DNA from: Erpobdella octoculata
Taxonomy: Eukaryota > Annelida > Clitellata > Hirudinida > Erpobdellidae
Length of the DNA stretch: 64,000 nt
Assembly (NCBI GenBank): GCA_963978895.1
Contig: OZ022246.1
Span: 17,878,049-17,942,048 of the forward strand
Direction: 5' to 3'
Each line of letters starts with the position of its first letter. Position 1 is the stretch's first letter. This document shows, in pieces, positions 1 to 10,213 of the stretch. A program made the translations under genes and the position numbers. The notes below the pieces were generated by a model, which saw only the letters and a program-made list of their open reading frames with translations, was not told where the DNA came from and made no database searches.

Positions 1-204
1 TGATTTTAGGGGTTCTGACGATGGCAGATGCCGAAACCGGCCGGTCAACCCCAATAATAAATTATGTTCCAGAAAAGGTGTTGAGTATATGAGGTTTGAA
101 ATGGAGACGTTTGGAAGAGTTGGCTCAAAAGTTAATTAATAGAAAATGGGCCGTAATATTTAATCGAGCTTACTTAAATGAAAAACTTGTCCCAAAGTAT
201 TGCC

Positions 205-208
<4 letters not shown>
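1..208 (+). mobile_element. Penelope-like element fragment (ribozyme plus ORF N-terminus)
   Basis: After the ribozyme, a short reading frame (about 96-208) encodes a peptide with KWRRLEELAQKL and FNRAYLNEKLVPKYC. It matches five other fragments here, which share the pattern KW...FNRACL...LIPKYC. This resembles the N-terminal start of Penelope-like reverse transcriptase ORFs, where an IPK-type motif is common (family knowledge from memory). The frame runs straight into a (TA)n array and nothing of the reverse transcriptase follows. It is a terminal-repeat-like fragment, not a functional gene. Confidence 0.55.
9..52 (+). ncRNA. Hammerhead-like ribozyme, Penelope type
   Basis: A 44-nt type I minimal hammerhead pattern. 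Stem I pairs GGGGTT (9-14) with AACCCC (47-52). The core CTGACGA (15-21) follows, then a stem-loop GGC-AGAT-GCC, then GAAA (33-36), a short C..G loop and the cleavage-type triplet GTC (44-46). One extra U sits between the core and stem II, as in the three other copies in this window. Minimal hammerheads are known from the terminal repeats of Penelope-like retroelements. Self-cleavage here is inferred, not shown. Confidence 0.6.

Positions 209-244
<36 letters not shown>
209..244. repeat. (TA)n microsatellite
   Basis: A pure TA run directly abuts the Penelope-like fragment at the codon after its LVPKYC motif. The same junction recurs at the other copies in the window. Confidence 0.95.
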
Positions 245-248
<4 letters not shown>

Positions 249-435
249 CATATATACATACATAACACTAAGTGTCATACCAAGATTTTTATGCCAAGTA
301 GAGAGATTTTAGGCCTGTAAAAACGGGCCTGAAGTTTTAGCCCATGAAACGTTTGAGCGGAATCGCAAAAAAATGGCATACACATACTCTAATAATTATT
401 GTTCAAAATGCAGAGAGAAAGAGTAACAAGAAGAA

Positions 436-475
436 AAACTTCTAAAAACCCTGGGTAATGCCGGTTAATTCTCTC
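436..475 (+). mobile_element. Degenerate Helitron 3' end
   Basis: The phrase aacttctaaaaaccctgg followed by gtaatgccggtt resembles the Helitron 3' hairpin found intact at 6119-6158, but the terminal CTAG is lost. No matching 5' end is visible nearby. Confidence 0.35.
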
Positions 476-527
476 TCAAGTATCAAAAATTAATTTGAGA
501 AAAATTTTTCTCTCCCATTAATTAATA

Positions 528-880
528 AATGTTTGACAAATTTAAAGTGGCATAAGTCTTAAAGGGCTTCAAGGCCACTGAACAGATGCGTCTTGAGTCT
601 TTTCCTAAAACCTTTAACTGTTGCCGCAGAGGTGACCTCTGGAGGAAGAGTATTCCATATTCTTCAGCCAGCAACCGCAAATCTTCTATCTCCGGCGCTC
701 TTCGGTCTCCCTGCTGGCACGATGAGTTGAGATGATGATGATGATCTCAGTCTTTTTCGAGCCGGGATTTCCTGTACTCTTTTCAAACTAGATGCTAGAT
801 ATGCGGAGCCATCTTGTTGAGACACTTGAAAATCATAAGTGCCAGCTTAAACTTGATCTTCAGCCAGTGAAGTTACCCAT
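528..880 (-). pseudogene. LINE-A 3' end (CR1/L2-like reverse transcriptase C-terminus)
   Basis: Minus-strand translation gives pieces of the C-terminal tail of a CR1/L2-like ORF2. The order is KLALMIFKCLNKMAP, then CGCWLKNMEYSS (family pattern AVAGWRIWNTLP), then a terminal segment ending near the 3' untranslated phrase gccactttaaatttgtc. Several stops and frameshifts interrupt it. The same family lies at 51645-52116 on the plus strand, where the 3' tail runs into (ATT)n. Catalytic reverse transcriptase motifs are absent, so this is a dead 5'-truncated copy. Confidence 0.6.
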
Positions 881-1559
881 GGCAAATTTTATGTAGCCTG
901 TGCAAGAGTTAGATTTCCTAATTCTTTGATGATATTAGCATCAGAAATTAAAACCACTGTAAGCCACGTATAGAGAAACATTATAATAGTTTCTTTCTGA
1001 TTGTTGTTTAAATTGACAAATATGACAAGCTGCCAGACAAGTCCAAATCAAAAATCTTATGCATGGCTGTATCTCTTTGAACTTTATGCAAGGAAAGCCA
1101 CTACATACTAACATTCTATATAAATGACACCAAACGTATTTCATTGTTTTATAAGTTCATATAAATAGGGTTGGAAACGTAAAAATGTGGAGCAGAGGAA
1201 GATTTTGCTGTTTAGTAACTGATAAGAGAACTACTAATGTGGTGCACAAATTTGTTATACAATAGTTGTTTTTACTGGCTGTAGATTCTAAATAGTAAAA
1301 ACAACCTACTTCAAGATATGCATTTTTATAATATTCTGAACAAATGAAAGGTATGAACAATGATTGTTCAGAGGTCCAATTTTGTAGACCCAACCTATCC
1401 TGAAATGTTTACTTGATACAACACACTCCAAAATGAAGAAGCATGATATAAATTCTTCTAATTTTACGTGAGCAAAATGTAAATGTATTAATATTAGGAC
1501 ACTACTTTGTACATCAATTAATACCACAGCAACGCCGGGAACTGCTTGTGCATATGGGA
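881..1559. other. Unassigned AT-rich sequence
   Basis: The only open frames are short and overlapping, with no recognisable domain or splice pattern. I see no gene here. Confidence 0.5.
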
Positions 1560-1799
1560 TCACATAATGTTACCTGCCACCCGTACATGCCTCCGAAATT
1601 GGAAAGTGCCGAACCCTATTACATTACAGTCTCGAAACTGGTACTCATTCATCGACCAATGAAGGATGAAAGGCTGAGTTGGCCTGAGCAGTGTGAGTGA
1701 ATTCCTTGCTCAACGGAATTACACCTCGCCGTGACTGAGATTTGAACCCACGACGGCAGGATGATAGCATAACTGCTTTCACCACTGTGCTACGGCGCC
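1560..1799 (-). mobile_element. tRNA-derived SINE 1
   Basis: Read on the minus strand it starts with a tRNA-like head. The A-box region is GCACAGTGGTGAAAGC and the B box is GGGTTCAAATCTC. Next comes a body with gtaattccgttgagcaag and aattcactcacactgct, then gatgaatgagtaccag. The middle piece closely matches the body of the SINE at 32685-32915, although heads and tails differ, so the two look like families with a common central domain. The 3' boundary is uncertain. Confidence 0.65.
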
Positions 1800-2159
1800 A
1801 TAGGCACTGCTAGGTAATCGACATACAAACATACATAATTTTCCATGTTTTATGTATGTATGTATGTATGTTCGAACTTCTCGTGATGCTTTTAGGTGCT
1901 GCAATTGCAAAAAAAAAAGTAATTATATAATAAAAAATATGTCATTTTTGACTGGCGATCTCTATTAACAAACAAATCAACACAAATCTGTCTAAATACT
2001 AACTAACCAAGAAGTTTGCCAACTTTTGTAGTTCTGGTGTTGCAGTAAACTTAAGAAGAGCTTCAAGATGTTGGTTGATGTTGTTCAATATTGTATTTTC
2101 CTATCACATTAATCATACAACACTTAAAATTGTAAATAATTAAATACATCCAAACAAAC
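1800..2159. other. Intron-like sequence of the coiled-coil gene
   Basis: AT-rich, with an A-run near 1911 and tgtatgtatgta repeats near 1855. No coding signal is seen. Confidence 0.4.
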
Positions 2160-2270
2160 CTTTTGAATTTGTTGATTTAACAAGTACTTCTTTATTTCAA
2201 ACTCTTTAATGTCAATCTCAAACTGCTTTGAAAGGTCTAACTTTTGAAGAGAAATCTGCTTTAGCGATTC
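2160..2270 (-). CDS. Coiled-coil protein, exon (most 3' seen)
   Basis: A 111-base open exon (37 codons, phase 0 at both ends), preceded by the acceptor tcaacacag and followed by the donor gtttgt. It encodes a charged heptad-like segment beginning ESLKQISLQKLDLSKQ and ending NQQIQK. It lies 56 bases after the exon at 2327-2419 on the same strand, in the same frame. The clean splice sites, the length divisible by three and the matching coiled-coil composition mark it as real host coding sequence. The gene continues beyond the window start. The protein family is not certain. Confidence 0.7.
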
Positions 2271-2326
2271 CTGTGTTGATAAGAAAAATAATAAAAAAAC
2301 CTCTATTGGTTAAAAAAAACCCTTAC

Positions 2327-2419
2327 TTGAAATTCTTTGCATTGTTGAAAAAGTTCATCTTTCTCAATTATTAACTTGCTCTGGAAAAAATTTCTATCTT
2401 CTTCCAATTCTGACTGACT
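2327..2419 (-). CDS. Coiled-coil protein, exon
   Basis: A 93-base open exon (31 codons, phase 0 at both ends), with acceptor tctaatttag and a strong donor GTAAGG. It encodes SQSELEEDRNFFQSK through DELFQQCKEFQ, a strongly charged, leucine-spaced helix typical of a coiled coil. The intron to the next exon is only 56 bases. The reading frame is continuous with that exon once the intron is removed. Confidence 0.72.
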
Positions 2420-3815
2420 CTAAATTAGAAACTTTACATTTTAAAAATAATAAAAATTACTTATATGTTTCATACATCCTCAACACAAGTCTCTTCTTGA
2501 AAAAAATTATATCAATTAACATTCTCAACAAACTGATCAAACTAGTTTAGTTTAAATATATATTTAACGTACTTCATTATAACAGCTTTGAAGTTACCCA
2601 AACTAAATGTGTTTTAAGAAATCCTTACATGTATCATTAAAAGTTTAACTGAAACATTTTTTGTATGAAAAAGAATACATTCATATAACTTATTTATGAA
2701 TTCAGGGCTTTAAAGCAGACTAAATTGCTGCACTGGGCACTGTATTCATGACGTGCGCTTACGTTACGCGCGTCTAAAGCCCTACGCTCTTCGTTACTAG
2801 TTTCAGACTAGCAGCCCTACGAAAACGGTATTCATGACGGCAGCGTACGGACGAGTTACACTGCTCGCCGATTTGTTTTCACTTTCTCCCATCGGCTTTC
2901 CATTTCAATGACACATATACGATCAAATTAGAAGGAGTTTTAATTCGTGTGAAATTTGATCGTAGTTGTTTAGAAAAATTATATTAGTTTTTAACATTTA
3001 ATAAAATTGTGTATGGCGAAATAATTAAAACGCTAAAAACTAATTTACTACATTAATAAATATAACTTAAACAAGCTTAAACCTGTCATTTTCCAAACAC
3101 CTATAACAAATTGTTCAAGTAATAGTTAATTTATTAAAAGTTTTAAAACAAAATCTCTATAAATACAATTGAAATTAAAATTTCACTGAAAAAAATAGCT
3201 ACATCCAACATTGAAATCTGTTTATAGTTAACAATCCATTTCATGTTTCAAAAAAAAATAACCAAAAGTTGTCAAGTATTTTACGCAACTTTTTAATAAG
3301 TTCGTTGTCAATAAAAAAACAGTTGGCAAAGTAAAACTTAAAACTGGAGATAAGTTGAAAGAAATCATAAAATAAAAGCAAATTCTAAGTAATCTCAAAT
3401 CATATACAGTAGGGAATTCCGTATATTCCTTTGAACTCAATTAAATTTCCTGCATAGCTCTAGTAGGCTTCCTAACCTAACAAGGAATTAAAACTCAAAA
3501 TTATTAATGAGCAGTAAATCTTTACAAGGGGTTTTTATCTCTCTTCCTGTACGAAGAGAGATAATTTTTTTAAATACACACATGACCACAAAGTATTAAT
3601 TAGCATACAATGTGAAATTTCTAAATTAGCCTAAATTTTTATAGAAACTAATACAAAAAATCTGTGCCTAGCCCTAATAGACCAAATAAAACACTCAATT
3701 TCATACCTGAATAAAAATCAATCAATAAAAATCAATGAGAGCAAATTTAGATTTTGTAGGAAGAATTTAAGATGCACTTGTTTTTATACCATGAGTGTTG
3801 AATAACAATTATTCA
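2420..3815. other. AT-rich intronic stretch, no gene seen
   Basis: Mostly low-complexity AT sequence. A GC-richer island at about 2735-2880 holds two similar phrases (tattcatgacgtgcgc and tattcatgacggcagc), possibly ends of a small unknown repeat. No domain-bearing frame is visible. Confidence 0.4.
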
Positions 3816-4094
3816 TCTATATATATAAAAATGAATGTTTGTATATATGTATATATGTATAAATATATTCATGTCCTTTATGCATTGCTACACCATTCAT
3901 CCGATCGTAATGAAATTTTCACACAACCTTGAGAGTCAAGGGGAATCAAATATAGAGAAAAATTTTTTGAAATCCGTCACAAAATGAGCGCAGCGGGTGA
4001 GCGAGCGGGAACTATATATATATGTATGTGCGTATGTATGTGTGTATGTATGTATGTGTATGTGCATGTATGTGTGTCTGTGTTTATGTATGTA

Positions 4095-4347
4095 CTAGCG
4101 GAGATACCCGGCGTTGCCCGGGTTTTTTAGAGGTTTTTCTAATGTTTGTCTCTTTCTCTCCCGTTTCCTTTCCCACCTGCTTTCCCACTCCTGTTCGCTT
4201 TCCCGTTTTCGGTCGTTTTCCCGCTGCCGGTCGCATTCCCGCTCCCGCTCCCGCTCGCTGTCCGTTCCGTGTCGCATTCCCGCTCCCACTCGCTGTCCGT
4301 TCCGGGTCGCTTTCCCGTTTCTATAATAGACAAACTAACCCACAAAC

Positions 4348-4388
<41 letters not shown>
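4095..4388 (-). mobile_element. Small nested Helitron
   Basis: On the minus strand the 3' end (CTAG at 4095-4098 next to the GGGCAACGCCGGGT hairpin) faces an expanded 5' end. That end is ACAAACATTTATATATA running into (TA)n and TAG near 4387. The body carries degenerate copies of the 18-bp cggtcgctttcccgctcc minisatellite. The serine/arginine-rich and proline/phenylalanine-rich frames across it are repeat artefacts. Confidence 0.55.
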
Positions 4389-4390
<2 letters not shown>

Positions 4391-4446
4391 TAGCAAATCT
4401 ATTTTACGTTGTATAGGCTAACAGAAGTTATGAAAGAATGGAAAAG

Positions 4447-4800
4447 AGAAAATGAGCGTGAACGGGGACGGGAACGGGAGAGCAACCGTGACCGGGAATG
4501 GGAGAGCAAGCATGACCGGGAACGGGAGAGCAAGCGTGAGCGAGAACGGGAAAACGACCGGGAACGGGAAAGCGACCGGGAACGGGAAAGCGACCGGGAA
4601 CGGGAAAGCGACCGGGAACGGGAAAGCGACCGGGAACGGGAAAGCGACCGGGAACGGGAAAGCGACCGGGAACGGGAAAGCGACCGGGAACGGAAAAGCA
4701 ATCGGGAACGGGAAAGCGACCGGGAACGGGAAAGCGTCCGGGAACGCGGAAGGCGACCGGGAACGCGGAAAGCGACTGGAATCGGGAGAGCAAGCTTGGA
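4447..4800 (+). repeat. 18-bp minisatellite inside Helitron
   Basis: About 14 to 18 copies of a unit gggaacgggaaagcgacc, nearly perfect at 4556-4735 and more diverged outside. Because 18 is a multiple of three, all six frames stay open and produce artefactual SRSRSL-like and GNGKAT-like proteins. The same unit occurs in decayed form in the Helitron ends at 10530, 25236, 26300, 33116 and 56715. Confidence 0.93.
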
Positions 4801-4856
4801 AGGAAACGCGAGCAAGAGAGAAAATCGATAACAAAACTTCTGAGCGGGAAAGCGAC

Positions 4857-6008
4857 CAGAGGCGTGGATTCAGCAAAATGTTGAGGGGGGCAAAGATTTT
4901 TTAACTTTAACCAAGAGAAATTTCAAACAAAAATGACCATCTCAATATACATTTGTATGTTGTATTTTCATGTAAATCATCATATTAGTTAAAAAACGGC
5001 TTAGAAAAAGTTAACTTTTATTTAATATTGAGTGAAGACAAAAAGCGTTTAAATTATGAATGTAACAAAGGGTATCGACGTTCTTTCATTTTTACAAAAT
5101 TGTCCACTGAATCATCAAGATCAAATCGACTAAAGGTGCTAATAAAAAATCGGAAAATAATAGCAGAGATTTTTAACTAATTGGATGTTAATCAACAAAT
5201 ATGATAAATATTGCTTTCATCAACTAATCTAAATACTCAATCGTGTGTGAGCTAATAAAAATAATTTAAAATGAATTGGAAAAATCTTGGTACGAAAGCT
5301 CAAGCAACCGGGTAGGATAAGAATATGCTAATTGTTCGTCAAGCTAGGACAGATACACGAGTCTAAATTTCATACGAGTTCGATCGGATGGACCGAAAGC
5401 AAGCAATCAATCGATTAAATTTTTATAGCGCTATTTCCCTGGCGTTCAATAGTGTTCGGACACGAACTTATTAAACAGATAAGTTTTAAGCCCCCGACGG
5501 AAAACAGCGAGAGAAGTAGATTTAGTAAGAGAAGTAGGAAGAGAGTTCCAGAGAAAGGGACCAGAGTAGGAAAAAGAGCATTTAGGAAAAGAATGCTTAA
5601 CAGAAAAAAATACGAAAGTGGCTAAGAGAGAAAGATCGAAGACCAGACTTAGGAGAGATTTTTATTAAGTTAGTTAGGTAGGATGGAGAAGAGCAATTTT
5701 TAATTTTAACCATTAGTAAGCAAATTTTAAAAATCACCCTATATTTAAGAGGAAGCCAGTGAAGAAGAACAAGAGATGGAGAGATAATTATAAGAAAAGT
5801 AAAAAGTGCGAGAAACTAAAAGATTGAAAAATATTAGCAGTAGGTAGATTATAAGTAGATATAACTCAAAATGTTTAATAAATACTGTTTTATCAAATAA
5901 TCTAAATACTCATTCATGGGTGATCTAGAAAAGATATTTTTTCTATTTGGTAGAAAAATCTTGAGGGGGGCCGTGGCCCCCCTCAGCCCCCTGCAATCCA
6001 CGCCTCTG
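4857..6008 (+). mobile_element. hAT-type DNA transposon, nonautonomous
   Basis: Terminal inverted repeats CAGAGGCGTGGATT at the left and AATCCACGCCTCTG at the right bound 1152 bp. They are flanked by the 8-bp direct repeat AAAGCGAC (4849-4856 and 6009-6016), the hAT target-duplication length. The target lies in the 18-bp minisatellite of the Helitron, so hAT came second. That satellite naturally repeats this octamer, which slightly weakens the evidence. The interior holds a LINE-B fragment and no transposase. Confidence 0.7.
5403..5800 (-). pseudogene. LINE-B 3' end (CR1-like reverse transcriptase C-terminus)
   Basis: The minus strand encodes LLHWLPLKYR-like, FKICLLMVKIKNCSSP and YSGPFLWNSLPTSLTKST, followed by VFRRGLKTYLFNKFVSEHY and a stop. 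This is the CR1-type C-terminal tail. The 3' tail is of the ttgattgatt type. The same family at 53690-55095 is split by a Harbinger-like element. The copy is 5'-truncated and lacks the polymerase core. Confidence 0.72.
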
Positions 6009-6348
6009 AAAGCGACCGGGAGCTGGAAAACGACCGAGAGCGGAAAAGCGACCGGGAACGCGACGAAAACGGGAAAGTGGAGAAGGAAACGGGAGCGAGA
6101 GGGACAAACTTTAGAAAAACCTCTAAAAACCCCGGGCAACGCCGGGTAACCCCGCTAGTAAGCTATAAAATCTATTTTACATAAACACAGTATTCTCATA
6201 GTTATAGTCCTCTTGAGCTTCCTGTCCCATTATGAGATATTGAACTCTAAGATTTGAACAAATAAATCAGCATAGCACAGTTCTTTGATCTCACCACCAC
6301 AAACTTTCAATACGACGAACAAATATCTTAATCAGCATGGCACAAATT

Positions 6349-7495
6349 TAGACCTCCTAGCCGAATTTTTTACCAATGCTTTTATTAACTCGTCGTCTCT
6401 GTTTCCCTGTCTGTTTGTTTTTCTGTCTGTTTCAAATCTTGCAATCAATTTTTGAGTCACTTCCTGATGATAGATTTTTTTCAAATTTTGCATACATGCT
6501 CAAAATAGAAGACAATGCAATATTCAATTATTAGTTTTACAATAAGTCAATTAATTTAGTTAATTTTAATTAATTTCGATATTTCGATATAATTAAGATA
6601 TTTCGACTTTAATATAAAATAAAAGAGTAATATAAGAAAAAATTGATTGCAAAATTTGTGTTTTAATTACATATAAGAGCATTGGTTTTAAAAATTCGTT
6701 TTTAATTTACTTGTTTATGTTTGTGGCTGGCTGAACAAATATTTCGGCTGATATCCGGATTAGCCGAATTTACGCGTAAAATTATTATTCGGCTTGAATT
6801 TTAAATTATCCGGCTCATGATTCAAATTTGTGGCTGATAATTATTTTAAATTAGGCTAAAATTTAATATAAAATTACATACTAAAGTTAATAAAGTTCAA
6901 AATTTATTACCAATATATAAATTATCAAATTAATAGCAATTGTCATAAAAGTTAATTAAATCATCAAAAATGTCATATGATAAACAAAATTACATCATAA
7001 AAAATAATATGAAAAACATTTTTTACATTGCAAATGTAATTTAATTTATCAGCTGATCTGCGGCTGTTCATAACTAATCCACATGTTAATTATCTATAAT
7101 ATCTAATTATTAACTATTAACATGAGAAAAGAATTGTGATACTTAAATTTATTCCTATTTTAAAGCGTCTGTCAGTAGCGATAATAAGTAAAGCAAAGAT
7201 AGATAATATAATGAAAATTAGACAACGTAATTTATTTCAGAAAGAAATTCAGGAAATTAAACATTGCACATCAATGTATACATAATAGTTGATTTTGCAC
7301 TTTTACATTGAAAATTAGTTTTATAATGAGTCAAACGTAACTAATACAAAAAAGGTCTGGGTTAAGCTGGCGTTCGGAAATCTTATAGCGGATTTTCGGC
7401 GTACCGTTTTCGGCTGGCCGCCGGCTAACCGTAACTTTTTTTCGGCTGATTTACGGCGGCTGTAAAAAGTTCGGCGGCGGCAGCTAGGAGGTCTA
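6349..7495 (+). mobile_element. hAT-type DNA transposon, nonautonomous
   Basis: Ends TAGACCTCCTAGC and GCTAGGAGGTCTA are inverted and flanked by the exact 8-bp duplication CACAAATT (6341-6348 and 7496-7503). The subterminal regions are rich in cggctgat-type motifs, clustered at 6730-6840 and 7375-7480. They could be transposase binding sites by analogy with other hAT elements. The 1147-bp body has no coding frame. Confidence 0.85.
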
Positions 7496-7503
7496 CACAA
7501 ATT

Positions 7504-8049
7504 ACCATGAGAATGCTCAAAATAATAGACAACCGGGAAACCTCTATTGACTTCTTTTCACTTCAAAAGTAATAAAAAAATTAACGAGCCAACATTGTGA
7601 ATGACACACAAAGTAAGCAATAAATTAATAAAACATTTTAAATTTCTTAGTGTGTTAGCATTTTAGCTTTACATTATTATTGAATAGCGAAACGATCCAA
7701 GAATTCGGAAAACGATAGTTTATTTTTACTAAGAGTCACTAAGACACCCGTTAAACCTGCTAGCTGGCAGGCGTAAAGTTAATCTAGCTTTAATCTCGAG
7801 AATAGCACTAGTCAAGTGTCATGAATTAGCTTTTTTCGCCTCCCACTGAGTTAGACGGTGTAGCTCTTAAGCTCCACCGATATAAGTCTCTAAAACATTT
7901 TTAATAGACTGACTGTCTGTTATGCAACTATTACCCTGTAGCATGAGCGTTAATAAATCTCTAGAACAGGTCTCTCTTGAGTTTGTTGCTTAGCTGGGAT
8001 CAAATTGACCAATTTTAAATATTCAGTCATATAAATCAAACTAGCTGAG
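7504..8049. other. Unassigned sequence between two transposons
   Basis: No domain-bearing frame or clear repeat boundary is seen. Confidence 0.4.
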
Positions 8050-8130
8050 GGTGACCCGTCAAAATAGCCCAGGACAAAATCGCCCCGTCAAAACAGCCCA
8101 AGACAAAATAGCCTCGTCAAAATAGCTCGT
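8050..8130 (+). repeat. Left inverted terminal array of the Mutator-like element
   Basis: About four subrepeats of the form gtcaaaatagcccaggacaa, in inverted orientation to 12160-12281. Confidence 0.8.
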
Positions 8131-8355
8131 TAAATTTATTACGATCTTACTTCAGCTAATTATTAAAAATTAAATTATGCAACACTTCTTACTTGAGTAA
8201 ATTTTTATTATTATTCTCACATACAAATTTTCCAAAACTTAACAATAACCTAAAATAAAGTTAAATTTAAGTGCCCATAATGCTTTATAAAAACTGCACA
8301 AAACCTAATAAATAGTTATTAAAAACGGTTAGTTTCATTCTCCGATAGTTCGTTT

Positions 8356-9676
8356 TTAGATTGTCAGATTGTGTGTAATTCCACGGAGGTAATCCAAACA
8401 ATCGCAGTTGTCGTAAGTTGCAACTAGAGTTTGAAGACGTCGATTAAGTTGCAGTACTTTGCCTTTGAAGCTTCCGGTTGTTGATTCCCTGCCTGAAAAC
8501 GTGGAATCTCGATTTCTACTCTGTCCTGCTCTTTTCAAAATTGGCCAATGAGCTTGAAAACAGATGGGTGATGGCAATCAATGGTCTGTTTGGAATGCAC
8601 AATGCCATGCTTCCACTGAGTTATTGGTTTGAGGAAGACCATCAGTGACTCGATCCCGAACATTCCAAAGATGAATAGCGAACAGAGGTGCTGCCCTACG
8701 TTGCATCTCTGTCGTCCAACTTTCGACTAACATTTCTTATGCATCTGTTACATCTGGACTTGGAACAAAGCTTAGAGCCAGCAGCATCTTGACGTGAAGA
8801 CGAAAATCTTCGTTGTCACGATACTCTTCAGTCAGATGAGAATCTTAAACTTTCCTCCATAAACACTGTCCTAAATGAAAAAGATATCCAACAGGCTGTG
8901 TTGTGGGAATCACAGCATTCTGACTAGCTTTCTTAAAATCAGCCATCACACTTATCGGATTCAAAGTTGGTTTCAAATCACGAAGCTTCTGGAAGACGCG
9001 GATATATGTTATCTCACATTTATCTTGTAGAAGAACATAGATCAAAGGAACTGCAGATCTGTCGACCAATGCATGAATGGGAAAACATAGAAAACTAGCT
9101 CCGGCGCCATTTTGAATGTTCCATCCATGAACCAATGACGATGCTGCTCCAGTCCAGAATGCCAAGATTTTCATCCGTGCCGAACATCAGAATGGGATTG
9201 GCATCATTGGCTCCAGAATCCCAAAAAATGAAATTCATGTTTCTCAGAGTGTTTTGAAGAGCTCCAGGGAAGAAAATTTCGGCAACTGTTGTTGGATTCG
9301 AGAACGGCTGTTTGGTTCGTTTCCATATTCCTTCGATCGTTCTCTGTGATGCTGTATATGCTGGAAGATGCCTTGCTGCCTCCAGTGATATTCCACCTGT
9401 ACTGTGTTGAACTATCTGCCTTGGTTTCTCTACACCAGTTGCTGCTCTTCTTCGCATCTCAGCAACAGATTTCGCTGCTTCATTCTTTGCCAGATCTGGT
9501 GGATGATCATGTTCTGTAATCAATGTTGCGTCATTGTTGATCACCTTTAGACGTCCTCTACAACTTTCCTCAACGCACCTCCATGACATATTCCCATCAG
9601 CATTAACTCTTGCTTTTCAATACCGAGACCCTTCATATAACAACTCTTTTCCTTTCTGCGATTCTATCTTTTCCAT
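8356..9676 (-). pseudogene. FLYWCH-MULE transposase, decayed
   Basis: Translation from an ATG at 9676 gives an N-terminal FLYWCH zinc finger: GKELLYEGSRY, then MSWRCVEESCRGRL, then a TEHDHPPD histidine pair. A TGA at 9618-9620 interrupts it. Next come segments of the MULE transposase core, including FGTDENLGIL, HALVDRSAVPLIYVLLQDK, LNPISVMADFKKA and FHLGQCLWRKV. The C-terminal part has FAIHLWNVRDRV and LPQTNNSVEAWH. At least four stops or frameshifts separate these. The order matches animal Mutator transposases carrying a FLYWCH finger. It sits inside matching inverted ends and a 9-bp duplication. Confidence 0.82.
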
Positions 9677-9684
9677 ATCAATGA

Positions 9685-10200
9685 CTGCTCGATAAAATTA
9701 TAAACTTTTTATTATTATTAATATTATAATTAATTATAATTATATATAATTATATATATAATATATAAAATATATAATTATAAATAATTATAATTATTTA
9801 TAATAAATTATTAATATAATATAATATTATATAACGCTATTCTCCACCATTACCCATTTAAACTGAACAGGAATTCAAACCAGCATCTATATATACCCAA
9901 TTCATTTACCAAAAATTACTTGAGCGTGGAAATAATGGGATCCAAGCAGTGCCGGCTTTAAGTATAGGCGGCTTGCCTAGAGCCTGGGTCGGTAAAATGA
10001 TGACCGCAGACTTATAATTAAATGTTAAAAAAAAATTTAGAATTAAAACATTTAGTTTAATTACTTTTTTTATTAATAATTTTTATTTGATACATAAATA
10101 CAGTTAAATTTGAACTGAATCTTGGTTGTTTATTTATTAAGCCAATTATAGCTTTGGTTGCTAAGGTTAATGGTTGTTTCCAAAATAAATTTGGCTGAGT
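9685..10200. other. AT-only stretch in the Mutator-like element
   Basis: Runs of ATTATAAT-type sequence at 9705-9830 and otherwise noncoding filler. No gene is seen. Confidence 0.5.
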
Positions 10201-10213
10201 TCACCGATATGTT

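Larger units (their letters stand above)
3816..6158 (+). mobile_element. Nonautonomous Helitron with nested insertions
   Basis: The 5' end TCTATATATATAAAA follows an A. The 3' end is a hairpin (cccgggcaacgccggg) followed by CTAG, then a host T at 6159, as expected for Helitron insertion between A and T. After the 5' end comes a segment with cgatcgtaatgaaatttt that is shared with the small Helitron at 33116-33520. No Rep-helicase gene is present. The interior holds an 18-bp minisatellite, an opposite-strand Helitron and a hAT element. It may be two overlapping Helitrons rather than one. Confidence 0.65.

Noticed and set aside
1157..1563. Two overlapping frames of 78 and 85 codons
   Set aside because: No domain, no splice signals, and AT-biased composition expected by chance.
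2460..2500. A 20-nt micro-exon (EETCVED) upstream of the 2327-2419 exon
   Set aside because: Splice-like signals exist, but the phase does not fit the neighbouring phase-0 exons.
4022..4904. Overlapping serine/arginine-rich and proline/phenylalanine-rich frames on both strands
   Set aside because: They are open only because the 18-bp minisatellite is a multiple of three. All frames are open and no start or splice context exists.
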